A DNA stretch of 64,000 nt from Gammaproteobacteria bacterium (GCA_027459765.1 DAIDHD010000003.1:62001-126000), one strand, 5' to 3'; positions 10,186 through 19,236 are shown, counted from the stretch's first letter. A program made the numbers and translations. The notes: a model not told the origin generated them from the letters alone.

Positions 10186-10571
10186 GCCGCACCGTGACGG
10201 GCGAGCAGCCAAAGTCCCGCGGTGAGCAGCAACGCGCCGGCGACCACCGCCCAGCCGCTGGCGTGACGCTGCCGACGCTCGAAGCCGAAGCCTGCGTCCC
10301 AGACGAGATGACGCACGCCGTTCAGCAGGTGGTAGAAGAACGCCGCCGACCAGCCGGCGAGGCACAGCAGGCCGAGCGGGCTCGCCAGCAGGCGATTCGC
10401 GGCGGCGAAGTCGCGCTCGCCGCCGGCGAGCGCGACCAACCAGCAGCACAGCGCCACGAAGCCCGCGGCGAGCGCGATCCCTGTGAAGCGGTGCAGGATC
10501 GAGAGCGTGTTGCCGATCTGCCAGCGATACACGGCGAGATGCGGCGAGAGGGGCCTTTCACGGGTGGACAT
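10182..10571 (-). CDS. sdhC: succinate dehydrogenase cytochrome b556 subunit SdhC
   Basis: A 129-residue protein with three membrane segments. The N-terminal SdhC signature RPLSPHLAVYRWQIGNTLSI precedes a conserved SILHRFTG, and the heme-ligand helix contains FFYHLLNGVRHLVWD. A clear Shine-Dalgarno (GAGGAGA) precedes the ATG at 10571. It is the first structural gene of the complex II operon; the small SDHAF4-like gene lies 49 bases upstream in the same direction. Confidence 0.95.
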   Translation of the reverse strand: MSTRERPLSPHLAVYRWQIGNTLSILHRFTGIALAAGFVALCCWLVALAGGERDFAAANRLLASPLGLLCLAGWSAAFFYHLLNGVRHLVWDAGFGFERRQRHASGWAVVAGALLLTAGLWLLARHGAA

Positions 10572-10620
10572 GCGTCTCCTCGAGTGGCGGCGCGTCGGCG
10601 GTCGACGCGGTCGCACGAAT

Positions 10621-10806
10621 TCAAAAGTCGATACAGCGTCCGCGCAGTTCCCAGTCGCCGTAGCGCGTCGGATCGGGGCCGTCGCGGCCGCCGATCTCGC
10701 GCGGCGGGGCGCCAGCCACGGGTGCGGCGACAGCGCGCCGCGCTTCTGGTATATCAGCCGCTGGCCGGAGGTCGGCGCGTGCGGCGACGTCGCGTTCGGA
10801 TTCCAC
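10621..10806 (-). CDS. DUF1674 / SDHAF4-like succinate dehydrogenase assembly factor
   Basis: A 61-residue open frame, short enough to be missed. Its C-terminus reads EIGGRDGPDPTRYGDWE followed by LRGRCIDF and the stop. This is the diagnostic tail of the DUF1674 family (usual form GGPKGPEPTRYGDWE...GR.SDF). In mitochondria that family, SDHAF4/Sdh8, binds flavinylated SdhA and protects it until it joins SdhB. The N-terminal half is Ala/Arg-rich and poorly conserved, as is normal. The GTG at 10806 gives a typical family length; a GTG at codon 30 is the only other nearby choice, and no good Shine-Dalgarno is visible. Its place directly upstream of sdhCDAB strongly supports the role. Confidence 0.8.
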   Translation of the reverse strand: MESERDVAARADLRPAADIPEARRAVAAPVAGAPPREIGGRDGPDPTRYGDWELRGRCIDF

Positions 10807-10857
10807 GCCGCAAATTTTGCCAGAAATCCACGCCACATCACCACGCCAGAGTCCCTC

Positions 10858-11838
10858 GTGAGTTCGCACAGCGACCAAAACACGGCCTTCATGCCACGCC
10901 ACGGCGAACTGCCGCACCTCGGCGTGCTGCGCGTCACGGGCGCCGACGCGCACGCCTTCCTGCAGGGCCAGCTCACCGCCGACGTGCGCCGCCTGGCGAC
11001 CGACGCGCCGCTGCTCGGCGCCTATTGCAATCCGCAGGGAAGAGTGATTTCGCTCGCGAGCTGGTTCACGCAGGGCGATGCGGTGCTCGGCCTGCTGCCG
11101 CAGGAGCTGGTCGCACCGACGCTCGAACGCCTGCGCCGCTTCGTGCTGCGCGCCAAGGTGCAGCTGGCGGCCGCCGGTCCGGACCTCGCCGTGTACGGCT
11201 TCGCGGACGAACGCGGCGCGCGCGGCGCGGGACTCGAGCCGCCCACCGCACCGTCCCGCATCGCGCAGGCCGGTGCGATCACCCTGTTGCGCGCCGACGC
11301 GCACTCGCCACGACTGATCGCCGTCGGCGAGCGCGCGCAACTCGCCGCCGTCGCGGGCGAGGCGGCCGCGCCGGACGCGACGGCCGCATGGCGCGCCGGC
11401 TGGGATCTCGCCGACGTGCGCGCCGGCTGGCCCCGGGTGCACGGCGAGACCAGCGAATTGTTCGTCGCGCAGATGCTGAACCTCGATCTGCTCGACGGCA
11501 TCAGCTTCGCCAAGGGCTGCTACACCGGCCAGGAAATCGTCGCGCGCACCCAGCACCTCGGCCGCATCAAGCGCCGCACCATTCGCGTCGAGCTGCCGAC
11601 CGGCGAATACCGGCGTGGCGAGCCTCTGCGGCTGCCCGACGGGCGCAGCGGGCGACTGCTGACCGTCGCCGCCGCGGGCGGCGCGATCGAGGCGCTCGCC
11701 GTGATGACGCTGGCCTCCGCCGGCGGTGCGCCGGCGGACGACCCGCGCGCCGACGAGGACGGCCTCGCCCAACCGGCCGTGGACGCGCACGAGCTGCCGC
11801 TGCCCTACCCCCTCGACCCCGAGCGAGGCGCGGCATGA
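10858..11838 (+). CDS. ygfZ: folate-dependent Fe-S cluster repair protein YgfZ
   Basis: A 326-residue protein of the YgfZ/GcvT-like family, which uses folate in maintaining certain iron-sulfur enzymes. The N-terminal region has VLRVTGADAHAFLQGQLTADV and the family hallmark KGCYTGQEIVART lies near residue 220, with its reactive cysteine. Succinate dehydrogenase is one of the Fe-S enzymes affected by YgfZ loss in E. coli, so the divergent position next to sdh is sensible. The GTG at 10858 is preferred because homologues carry about ten residues before the MP(R/L) segment; an ATG at 10891 is possible. No strong ribosome binding site for either. Confidence 0.85.
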   Translation: MSSHSDQNTAFMPRHGELPHLGVLRVTGADAHAFLQGQLTADVRRLATDAPLLGAYCNPQGRVISLASWFTQGDAVLGLLPQELVAPTLERLRRFVLRAKVQLAAAGPDLAVYGFADERGARGAGLEPPTAPSRIAQAGAITLLRADAHSPRLIAVGERAQLAAVAGEAAAPDATAAWRAGWDLADVRAGWPRVHGETSELFVAQMLNLDLLDGISFAKGCYTGQEIVARTQHLGRIKRRTIRVELPTGEYRRGEPLRLPDGRSGRLLTVAAAGGAIEALAVMTLASAGGAPADDPRADEDGLAQPAVDAHELPLPYPLDPERGAA

Positions 11839-12515
11839 GCGGCGGCGGCCTGTTCGCCGCCGGCTTCCTGCTGTCGCTGTCGCTGTGCGTCGATCTCGGC
11901 ATCGTCAATCTCGCGCTGATCCGCACCGGCCTCACGCGCGGCATGCGCCCGGCGCTCGCGCTCGGGCTCGGCTCGTGCGTGGGCGATCTCGTCTACGCGG
12001 CGAGCTCGGCGTGGCTGGTGTCGCTGCTGCTCGCGCACCGCCCGGCGCGATTCGTGCTCTGGCTCGGCGGCTCGACGACGCTCGCCTGGCTCGCGGTCAA
12101 GATGCTGCGCGAAGCCGCGCCGTCCGCGGCCCACGACCAGGCGCGGCAGACGGGCGAGACGGCGGCCCGGCCGGCGGTCGCGGGCGAATTCATCCGTGGC
12201 GCGGCGCTCGCGCTCGCCAGCCCGAGCGCCATTCTCTGGTTCGCCGCCGTCGGCGGGAGCGTCATCGCCGCGCACGCGACGGGCGGGGGTGCCTGGGTGC
12301 CGTTCTTCGGCGGATTTGCGCTGGCAGGCGTGCTCTGGTCGACCTTCCTGGCCTTCCTCACCGGCTTCGCGAGACGGCGGCTCGACGCGCGCTTCGTGCG
12401 CGCGCTCGCGCTCGTCTCGGCGGCGCTCTTTTGCTATTTCGCGCTGCGCGTGTTCGCGTCGGGGTATCGCGAGTTCGTGCTCGCGGCGCCAAGTAGCGCG
12501 GCGCCGATTAGCTAG
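11835..12515 (+). CDS. LysE-family amino acid exporter
   Basis: A 226-residue inner-membrane protein with about six hydrophobic segments. It shows LysE/RhtB features: an N-terminal GFLLSLSLCVDLGIVNLALIRTG segment, LALGLGSCVGDLVYAA and a later ALALASPSAILWFAAVGG. The substrate cannot be read from sequence; relatives export lysine, arginine, homoserine or threonine. It overlaps the ygfZ stop (ATGA), so the two are co-transcribed, and its last four bases (CTAG) are shared with the convergent murI stop. Confidence 0.8.
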   Translation: MSGGGLFAAGFLLSLSLCVDLGIVNLALIRTGLTRGMRPALALGLGSCVGDLVYAASSAWLVSLLLAHRPARFVLWLGGSTTLAWLAVKMLREAAPSAAHDQARQTGETAARPAVAGEFIRGAALALASPSAILWFAAVGGSVIAAHATGGGAWVPFFGGFALAGVLWSTFLAFLTGFARRRLDARFVRALALVSAALFCYFALRVFASGYREFVLAAPSSAAPIS

Positions 12516-13363
12516 AGGTCGACGATCTCGATCGCCGCCGGGTCGAGCGGCTCACCGAGGAAGATCCCGCCCACGCGCGCGAAGCGCGCCGCGCCGTCGG
12601 TGGCGAGCCAGCGCACGCGTCGCTCCTGCGGCCCCGCTGCAGGCAGCCCCGCGCCGGCCGGCGGCCCGAGCAGGCGCGCGGCGGCGGCGGCCGTGGTGGC
12701 CGCCGAGTCGACCACGCGTACGCCGTCGGGCAACACCGCGCGCAGCGCCGCCTCGAGCACCGGGAAGTGGGTGCAGCCGAGCAGCAGCGTATCCGGCGGA
12801 TCGGGCGTGTCGAACATGGGCGCGAGATAGCGGCGCGCCACGGCACGCGCCACCTCGCCGTCCACCCAACCCTCCTCCGCGAGCGCCACGAACAGCGGAC
12901 AGGCGGCGGTGCGCAGCGACACCGCCGGGTCGAGGCCGCGGATGGCCTGCTGGTAGGCGCCGCCGGCGATGGTGCCCTCGGTGGCGACCACGGCGATGCG
13001 CCGGCAGCGGGTCGCGGCCAGCGCGGCGCGCGCGCCCGGCTCGATCACGCCGATGATGGGCAGGCTCGGGTAACGTTCCCCGAGCGCCTCGAGCGAGGAC
13101 GCCGAGGCGGTGTTGCAGGCGACCACCAGCGCGCGGATGCCGCGCGCGACCAGCGCGGCCGCGCACTGCAGCGAATAGCGCGCCACGGTGGACGAGCTCT
13201 TGGTGCCGTAGGGCAGCCGCGCGGTGTCGCCGAGGTAGACGAACCGCTCGCCGGGAAGTGCGGCGCACAGCGCCCGCAGCACCGTGAGTCCGCCGACACC
13301 GGAGTCGAACACCCCGATGGGCCCGTGCTGCGCCGGCACCGCCGCGCCGCCGGAACTCGGCAC
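12512..13363 (-). CDS. murI: glutamate racemase
   Basis: A 283-residue cofactor-independent racemase that makes D-glutamate for peptidoglycan. Both active-site cysteines are present, in VVACNTASA and LLLGCTHFPVL. Substrate-binding motifs FDSGVGGLTVLRAL (residues 19-32) and YLGDTARLPYGTKS are intact. The start is GTG, ten bases after the lysS stop. It lies downstream of lysS in the same direction and converges on the LysE-type exporter gene with a 4-base overlap. Confidence 0.95.
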   Translation of the reverse strand: MPSSGGAAVPAQHGPIGVFDSGVGGLTVLRALCAALPGERFVYLGDTARLPYGTKSSSTVARYSLQCAAALVARGIRALVVACNTASASSLEALGERYPSLPIIGVIEPGARAALAATRCRRIAVVATEGTIAGGAYQQAIRGLDPAVSLRTAACPLFVALAEEGWVDGEVARAVARRYLAPMFDTPDPPDTLLLGCTHFPVLEAALRAVLPDGVRVVDSAATTAAAAARLLGPPAGAGLPAAGPQERRVRWLATDGAARFARVGGIFLGEPLDPAAIEIVDL

Positions 13364-13373
13364 CGACGCCCCC

Positions 13374-14858
13374 TCAGGCCTCGGGGCGCATGTGCGGGAA
13401 CAGGAGCACGTCGCGGATCGACGGCGAGTCGGTGAGCAGCATCACCAAGCGGTCGATGCCGACACCCAGGCCCGCGGTCGGCGGCATGCCGTACTCCAGC
13501 GCGCGCACGTAATCGGCGTCGTAGTACATCGCCTCCTCGTCCCCGGCCTCCTTGCGGGCGACCTGATCGCGGAAGCGCTGCGCCTGGTCTTCGGCGTCGT
13601 TGAGCTCCGAGAACCCGTTGGCGATCTCGCGTCCGCCGACGAAGAACTCGAACCGGTCGGTGATGAACGGATCGCGGTCGTTGCGGCGCGACAGCGGCGA
13701 GACCTCGGTCGGGTAGGCGTAGGCGAACGTCGGCTGCAGCAGCTTGTGCTCGCCCGTCTTCTCGAAGATCTCGATCTGCAGCTTGCCGGCGCCGTCACCG
13801 GCGCCGTACCCGATGCCGAGCGCGTCGCAGACGCCGCGCAGGTAGGCGACCTCGCGCAGCCGCGCCGGATCGAGGCCCGGATTGTGGGCGAGGATGATCT
13901 GCTCGATGGTGAGCCTGGCGAACGAACCGGAGAAGTCGTACTCGGCGCCCTGGTAGCGGACGGTGCGGCCGCCGAGCAGGGTGTCGGCGAGGCCGTGGAC
14001 GAGATCCTCGACCAGCGTCATCAGATCGCGATAGTCGGCGTACGCCTGATACAGCTCGAGCATCGTGAACTCGGGGTTGTGCTTGGTGGACACACCCTCG
14101 TTGCGGAAATTGCGGTTGATCTCGTAGACGCGCTCGAAGCCGCCCACCGTGAGGCGCTTCAGGTAGAGCTCCGGCGCAATGCGCAGGTACATGTCGACGT
14201 CCAGCGCATTGTGGTGGGTCCGGAACGGCCGCGCGGCGGCGCCTCCCGGGATCGGGTGCAGCATGGGCGTCTCGACCTCCAGGAAGCCGCGCGCGTCCAG
14301 GAACGAACGCACGTAGCGCACGATCCGCGAGCGCAGCGCGAATACCCGGCGGCTGTCCTCGTTCATGATGAGGTCGACGTAGCGCTGCCGATAGCGCAGT
14401 TCGGTGTCCGCGATGCCGTGCCACTTGTCCGGCAGCGGACGCAGCGACTTGACCAGCATCACGATGCGCTCCGCACGCACCGACAGCTCCCCGGTACGGG
14501 TGCGGAACAGCACCCCCTCGGCGCCGAGGATGTCGCCGACGTCCCAGCCCTTGAAGTCCTCGTACGCGTCGCCGAGCGCCTCGCGCTGCAGGAAGATCTG
14601 GATCTGCCCGCTCGGGTCCTCGATCTTGGCGAAGCTCGCCTTGCCCATCACGCGCTTGACGCGCAGCCTGCCGGCCACCTTGACGCGCACGGGGTCCGCG
14701 TCGAGGGCCTCGGCGGCGCGCTCGCCGTGGGCCGCGATCAGCTCGCCCGCGAGCGCCGTGCGGCGAAAGTCGTTCGGAAAGGCGACGCCGCGCTCGCGGA
14801 TGCGGGCGAGCTTGGCGCGCCGCTCGGCGATCAGGTGGTTCTCTTCTTGGTCGCTCAT
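13374..14858 (-). CDS. lysS: lysyl-tRNA synthetase, class II
   Basis: A 494-residue class II aminoacyl-tRNA synthetase. The N-terminal OB-fold anticodon-binding domain covers about residues 55-150 ([18 protein letters not shown]). The catalytic domain has motif 1 around [11 protein letters not shown], motif 2 at [12 protein letters not shown] and [11 protein letters not shown], and motif 3 at [13 protein letters not shown] near the C-terminus. Length is standard. Its ATG overlaps the prfB stop (ATGA), a pairing conserved from E. coli to betaproteobacteria, so coupling to RF2 is likely. Confidence 0.97.
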   Translation of the reverse strand: MSDQEENHLIAERRAKLARIRERGVAFPNDFRRTALAGELIAAHGERAAEALDADPVRVKVAGRLRVKRVMGKASFAKIEDPSGQIQIFLQREALGDAYEDFKGWDVGDILGAEGVLFRTRTGELSVRAERIVMLVKSLRPLPDKWHGIADTELRYRQRYVDLIMNEDSRRVFALRSRIVRYVRSFLDARGFLEVETPMLHPIPGGAAARPFRTHHNALDVDMYLRIAPELYLKRLTVGGFERVYEINRNFRNEGVSTKHNPEFTMLELYQAYADYRDLMTLVEDLVHGLADTLLGGRTVRYQGAEYDFSGSFARLTIEQIILAHNPGLDPARLREVAYLRGVCDALGIGYGAGDGAGKLQIEIFEKTGEHKLLQPTFAYAYPTEVSPLSRRNDRDPFITDRFEFFVGGREIANGFSELNDAEDQAQRFRDQVARKEAGDEEAMYYDADYVRALEYGMPPTAGLGVGIDRLVMLLTDSPSIRDVLLFPHMRPEA

Positions 14859-15950
14859 AGGCCCTGCTTCAGGCTCGCCTGCATGAATTCGTCGAGCGCT
14901 CCGTCGAGCACCGCCGTGGTGTTGCCGATCTCGACGCCGGTGCGCAGATCCTTGATGCGCGACTGGTCGAGCACGTAGCTCCTGATCTGGTTGCCCCAGC
15001 TGACGTCGGACTTGGAGTCCTCGAGCACCTTGGCGGCGGCGTTGCGCTTGTTGTACTCGAGCTCGTAGAGCTTCGCCTTCAGCATCTTCATCGCGGTGGA
15101 GCGGTTCTTGTGCTGACTGCGCTCGCTCTGGCACGCGACCACGATGCCGGTGGGCACGTGCGTGATGCGCACCGCCGACTCGGTCTTGTTGACGTGCTGG
15201 CCGCCGGCGCCGCTCGAGCGGTACACGTCGGTGCGCAGGTCGGCCGGATTGATCTCTATGTCGATGTCGTCGTCGACTTCCGGCGAGACGAACACCGAGG
15301 CGAACGAGGTGTGGCGGCGGTTGCCCGAATCGAAGGGCGACTTGCGCACCAGCCGGTGCACGCCGGTCTCGGTGCGCAGCCAGCCGTAGGCGTAGTCGCC
15401 GGACAGGCTGACGGTGGCGCTCTTGATGCCGGCGACCTCGCCGTCGTTCTGGTCGATGATCTCGGTCTTGAAGCCGTGCGCGTCGGCCCACTTCAGGTAC
15501 ATGCGCAGCAGCATCTGCGCCCAGTCCTGGGCTTCGGTGCCGCCGGCGCCCGCCTGGATGTCGAGGAAGGCATTGTGCGAGTCCATCTGGCCCGGGAACA
15601 TGCGCTGGAACTCCAGCCGTTCCACCTCGCGCGCGAGCCCCGCGACGTCGGTCTCGACCTCGGCGGCGGCGGCGCCGTCGCCCTCATCGGCGGCGAGATC
15701 GAGCAGCTCGCCCGAGTCCTTCAGCCCGCCATTGAGCCGATCGAGGGTCTCGACCACCGCGGCGAGCTTGGCGCGCTCCTTGCCGAGTTCCTGCGCCCGC
15801 TCCGCCTGGTCCCAGATGCCGGGCTGCTCGAGCTCGCGATTGACTTCCTGCAGCCGTTCACGCTTGGCGTCGTAGTCAAAGATACCCCCTCAAAGAGCCG
15901 GCGCGCTCTTCGAGATCTTTGATGTGCCGCTTGAGTTGATTGATTTCCAT
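14855..15950 (-). CDS. prfB: peptide chain release factor 2 (programmed +1 frameshift)
   Basis: RF2 is encoded in two frames. The first runs from the ATG at 15950 for 24 codons and ends ...SLRGYL at an in-frame TGA (15878-15876). Reading shifts +1 at CTT-TGA-C and continues as [12 protein letters not shown] to 14855, giving 364 residues. An internal Shine-Dalgarno-like AGGGGG lies just before TATCTTTGA, the classical RF2 autoregulation site: low RF2 makes the TGA slow and favours the shift. The anticodon-mimic SPF falls at residues 204-206 and GGQ at 249-251, almost the E. coli positions. RF2 releases peptides at UGA and UAA. It overlaps lysS. Confidence 0.97.
15875..15889 (-). promoter_or_regulatory. 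RF2 programmed frameshift site
   Basis: On the minus strand AGGGGG-TAT-CTT-TGA-C combines an anti-Shine-Dalgarno-pairing purine run, the slippery CTT codon and an in-frame UGA followed by C, the weakest termination context. The codon after slippage is GAC. The arrangement and spacing match the well-studied E. coli prfB site. Confidence 0.93.
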
Positions 15951-15985
15951 GGAACTTCCCATCATAGCCGATAGCGTCACCCGGG

Positions 15986-17725
15986 TCAGCCGCGCGCCCC
16001 GTCGGGCGCGGCAAGCCCAAGGTGCAGCACGTTGAGCTGCGCGCGTTCCGGGCCGCCGTAGTCGTCCGTTTCCAGCCGGTAGGCGACGCGCACCTCGGTC
16101 GCGGGCCGCGGCACGGCGTCCGGCCCGGTCCGATCGAGGTGACCGAAGGCGATGGCGCCGACCGGTGCGCCGCCCCCGGCGCCGCGCGGCGTGAGCGAGA
16201 GCTTCAGGTGCCGCTCGCCGACCACACGGCACTGCTCGACCCGGAACACGCCGTCGAACACGGGCTCCGGGAATCCCTGGCCCCAGGGACCACCGGCACG
16301 CAGTGCCTGCGCGGTGGCGAGGCACAGCTCCCCGGGGGAGAGTTCGCCGTCGCTCAAGATCACCCCGCGCAGCGCGCTCGCATCCACCCGCGCGGCGACC
16401 TCCGCGGCGAACGCCTGCCGAAACTGCTCGAGCGCCCCTTCCGCGAGCGTCATGCCGGCCGCCATCGCGTGGCCGCCGAACTTCTTCAAAAGGTCCGGGT
16501 GGCGGGCCGCGATGCTGTCCAGCACGTCGCGCACGTGCACGCCGGCAATCGAGCGCGCCGAGCCGCGCAACAGACCGCCATCGCCGCGCGCGAAGGCCAC
16601 CACCGGACGGTGCAGCCGCTCCTTGACGCGCCCCGCCACCAGGCCCACCACGCCCTGGTGCCAGGTCGGGTCGAACAGCGTCAGCCCGAGCGCCTCGCTG
16701 CCCTCGGCCTGCGCGCAGGCGCGAACCGCCATGTCGATGGCCTCGGCCTGCATGCGCTGCTCGATGTCGCGGCGCTCCTCGTTGAGCCGTGACAGCTGGC
16801 CGGCCAGATCGGCGGCCACCGCGGGGTCGTCGGTGAGGAGGCAGGCGATACCCACGCTCATGTCGGTGAGCCTGCCGGCGGCATTGAGCCGTGGACCCAC
16901 CGCGAAGCCGAGATCCGCGGCCGTGACCCGCGCCAGGCGCCGCCCCGCGGCGTCGAGCAGCGCACGGATCCCGGGCACGCAGCGCCCCGCGCGGATGCGG
17001 CGCAGGCCCTGCTCGACCAGGATGCGGTTGTTGCGGTCGAGCGGCACGACGTCGGCGACCGTGCCGAGCGCCACCAGGTCGAGCAGATCCGCGACGCGAA
17101 AGCCCACGTCGCCGAGCCGGCGCGCGAGCGCCGCGACCACGTAGAAGGCCACGCCGACCCCGGCGAGCGCGGGACTCGCGAAGCCCGAATCGCCGAGATT
17201 CGGATTGACGATCACGGATGCGCGCGGCAGCGCCGCGGCGGGCAAGTGGTGATCGGTGACCAGCACCTCGATGCCCGCGGCGCGCGCCGCCGCCACGCCC
17301 TCGAGGCTCGAGATGCCGTTGTCGACCGTCACGATCAGCGTCGGCCGGCGCTCCGCCGCAAGCGCGACGATCTCCGCGGACAGTCCGTAGCCGAAGCGAA
17401 AGCGGTCGGGCACCAGGAAGTCCACATGGGCGAAGCCCATGCCGCGCAGCGCGCGCACCACGAGCGCGCTGGCGGTGGCGCCGTCGGCGTCGAAGTCGCC
17501 GACCACCAGCACGCGGCCGCCGGCGCGCTGCGCCGCCAGGAGTTCCGCCGCCGCCTCGACGCCGGCGAGCGAACCGACCGGCAGCAGCCGCTCGAGCGAC
17601 AGATCGAGATCGTCGGCGCGCTCGACGCCGCGGGCCGCGTACACACGCTTGAGCACCGGATGCACGGTCGCTCCCAGGCTCTCCGTGGGCGACGGCTCGC
17701 GCCGGCGGATCTCAATCGGCTTCAT
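15986..17725 (-). CDS. recJ: single-stranded-DNA-specific exonuclease RecJ
   Basis: A 579-residue 5'-3' exonuclease acting in recombination and mismatch repair. The DHH phosphoesterase core has DFDADG at residues 77-82 and the DHH triad at 158-160 (LVTDHHLPAA), followed by NPNLGDSG and the DHHA1 domain with GGHAMAAGMTL. The start is ATG 17725 with a strong Shine-Dalgarno (GGAGGGG); a longer frame reaching 17926 lies inside the next gene. The upstream rpfE-like gene overlaps by 14 bases. The order rpfE-recJ-prfB-lysS matches the Xanthomonas rpf region. Confidence 0.96.
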   Translation of the reverse strand: MKPIEIRRREPSPTESLGATVHPVLKRVYAARGVERADDLDLSLERLLPVGSLAGVEAAAELLAAQRAGGRVLVVGDFDADGATASALVVRALRGMGFAHVDFLVPDRFRFGYGLSAEIVALAAERRPTLIVTVDNGISSLEGVAAARAAGIEVLVTDHHLPAAALPRASVIVNPNLGDSGFASPALAGVGVAFYVVAALARRLGDVGFRVADLLDLVALGTVADVVPLDRNNRILVEQGLRRIRAGRCVPGIRALLDAAGRRLARVTAADLGFAVGPRLNAAGRLTDMSVGIACLLTDDPAVAADLAGQLSRLNEERRDIEQRMQAEAIDMAVRACAQAEGSEALGLTLFDPTWHQGVVGLVAGRVKERLHRPVVAFARGDGGLLRGSARSIAGVHVRDVLDSIAARHPDLLKKFGGHAMAAGMTLAEGALEQFRQAFAAEVAARVDASALRGVILSDGELSPGELCLATAQALRAGGPWGQGFPEPVFDGVFRVEQCRVVGERHLKLSLTPRGAGGGAPVGAIAFGHLDRTGPDAVPRPATEVRVAYRLETDDYGGPERAQLNVLHLGLAAPDGARG

Positions 17726-18674
17726 CTTGCAACCCCTCCACTGCGAACGTCCGCCACCACGGGCGTCGCGGCCGCCACCAGCGCCACCCGCGGCGCGGGA
17801 TGCGCACGCACATGCTCCCAAGCGAGATCTCCACGGCCTCGATGAGCCCGCCACGCAGCGCATCGAGCGCGGGGGCGAGCCAAGCCGCCTCGGCGGCCGG
17901 CCACGCCGGCGCGCCGGGGGCGGCATCGACGATCACCACGCCGCCCGCGGCGGCGAGCGGCGCCTGCGGAAACTCCCGGACCTGCACGGCGGCGGCGAAC
18001 TGCGGATCGCCACCGGCCGCGAAGCCGGCGAGCGCCGCCGCGGCCTCACCCTGCGCGCGGCCGAAGCCCCAGGGCCACAGACTGGTCACCGCGGGCGCAC
18101 CGCGGGCCGTGCGCGCGCGGTTGAGCGCGTGATCGTGCAGCCACAGTTCCAGTTCCGTCACCAGCCGGCGCAGGCGCGGCGCGTCGGCGCCGCGCGCGCG
18201 CCGTTCCCACAGGTCGCACCCCAGCACCTCGCAGGGCTCGCAGGCCTCGACCTGCCATGCGCCGTCGAGCAGTCCGTAGAGCCTGCCGCCGGAGTCGGCG
18301 AGCAGGCGCGCGTCGCCGCCGGCGAAGGCGCGGCCGAAATCCGCCGCCAGCGCCGCGGCTTCGTCGGCTGCGAGCGCGAGCAGCCCGTCGGGCGGCAGGC
18401 TCACGTGGGTGAGCCCTGCGACCGCGTGGATGGGGTCGAAGAGACAGACGGTGGCCTCCGGCAGCGCACCGAATGCCACCTGGGCGGCGGCGGCGGCCGG
18501 ACTCACCGTGGGCGGACTCGACGGCGCGGCGGCCGTGGTCAGGCAGCCATAGGCGCGCGCCCGCCAATCGGCGGCGGCTGCCGGCGCGCCGCGCGCGAGC
18601 CAGCGCTCCAGGCGCGGCGCGCGCTCGCGGCGCGCGCCGACGCCAGGACGGATCCGACAGTGGATGGTCGCCAT
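17712..18674 (-). CDS. RpfE-like protein (phosphoglycerate mutase-related family), upstream of recJ
   Basis: A 320-residue, Ala/Arg-rich protein without a signal peptide. Features recalling the RpfE / cofactor-independent phosphoglycerate mutase-related family are the conserved HVSLPPDGL segment, the C-terminal half WLHDHALNRARTARG and TSLWPWGFGRAQG (family: NSLWLWGGG). Homologues are regularly encoded directly upstream of recJ in Xanthomonas and many betaproteobacteria. RpfE was named from the Xanthomonas rpf (pathogenicity factor regulation) cluster; its biochemical activity is not established, and metal-binding residues of true mutases are not evident. ATG 18674 is the likely start. Confidence 0.65.
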   Translation of the reverse strand: MATIHCRIRPGVGARRERAPRLERWLARGAPAAAADWRARAYGCLTTAAAPSSPPTVSPAAAAAQVAFGALPEATVCLFDPIHAVAGLTHVSLPPDGLLALAADEAAALAADFGRAFAGGDARLLADSGGRLYGLLDGAWQVEACEPCEVLGCDLWERRARGADAPRLRRLVTELELWLHDHALNRARTARGAPAVTSLWPWGFGRAQGEAAAALAGFAAGGDPQFAAAVQVREFPQAPLAAAGGVVIVDAAPGAPAWPAAEAAWLAPALDALRGGLIEAVEISLGSMCVRIPRRGWRWWRPRRPWWRTFAVEGLQDEAD

Positions 18675-18699
18675 GGCACGCGCCGGGCTCGCGCCCGGC

Positions 18700-19137
18700 T
18701 CAGTGCGTCCGGCGGCGCGTCGCCGGCCGCGACGACGACGGTCGCGGAGACGACGGCCGCGACGGCGCGCCGGTGCGCGCCGCGCTCCGGCGCGGACTTT
18801 GCGCACTTCCGGCGCCGGGTTCCGGCAGGTGCCGCTCGCCCCAGTCGCGCAGCGCGCCGACGATGGCGCCGAGCGAACGCCCCTTCTCGGTGAGCCCGTA
18901 CTCGCGATACGCGCTGCCGTCCGCGGCGGGGCGAAGCTCGAGGATGCCGTTGTCCACCAGCTTGCGAAGGCGCTGGGCGAGGATGTTCTTGGCCATGCCG
19001 AGGCTCGCCTGGAACTCGCCGAAGCGGCTCACCCCGGCCAGGGCATCGCGCAGGATCAGGAGCGTCCACCACTCGCCGACCAGGTCGAGCGTGCGCGCGA
19101 CCGGGCAGCCCGCCGTACTCATGCACTTGTGACGCAT
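18700..19137 (-). CDS. HxlR-family winged-helix transcriptional regulator
   Basis: A 145-residue regulator. The HxlR core is clear: CPVARTLDLVGEWWTLLILR, then RFGEFQASLGMAKNILAQRL (recognition region) and LVDNGILE. Two cysteines near the N-terminus (C5 and C11) are notable, since HxlR proteins such as YodB and HypR sense electrophiles or oxidants through such a residue. The last 35 residues are Arg/Ser/Pro-rich and probably disordered. ATG 19137 follows GGGGACGG at good spacing; an in-frame ATG at 19122 is the alternative. It is divergent from the dehydrogenase gene at 19237, the usual arrangement for a local regulator and its target. Confidence 0.85.
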   Translation of the reverse strand: MRHKCMSTAGCPVARTLDLVGEWWTLLILRDALAGVSRFGEFQASLGMAKNILAQRLRKLVDNGILELRPAADGSAYREYGLTEKGRSLGAIVGALRDWGERHLPEPGAGSAQSPRRSAARTGAPSRPSSPRPSSSRPATRRRTH

Positions 19138-19236
19138 CGCCGTGCCGTCCCCGAAAACCAGTTGCTCGATGATACCAGATGTGAGATGCTGGCTCTCGGT
19201 TTCATTATTAAACCACTTAACTAAGGACACTCCCCC
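19138..19236. promoter_or_regulatory. divergent control region of the HxlR regulator and the dehydrogenase
   Basis: This 99-base gap is distinctly richer in A and T than its surroundings (19176-19230). It contains TATCAT on the minus strand (19174-19169) as a -10 candidate for the regulator, an imperfect dyad CCAG-N10-CTGG (19175-19192) and TTAA-N5-TTAA (19206-19218). AAGGAC precedes the dehydrogenase ATG. The HxlR protein probably binds here, but no operator can be assigned with certainty. Confidence 0.4.

Noticed and set aside
14855-15757. prfB starting at the GTG near 15757
   Set aside because: It would remove about 64 conserved N-terminal residues; the upstream frame with the canonical RF2 frameshift site explains the full protein.
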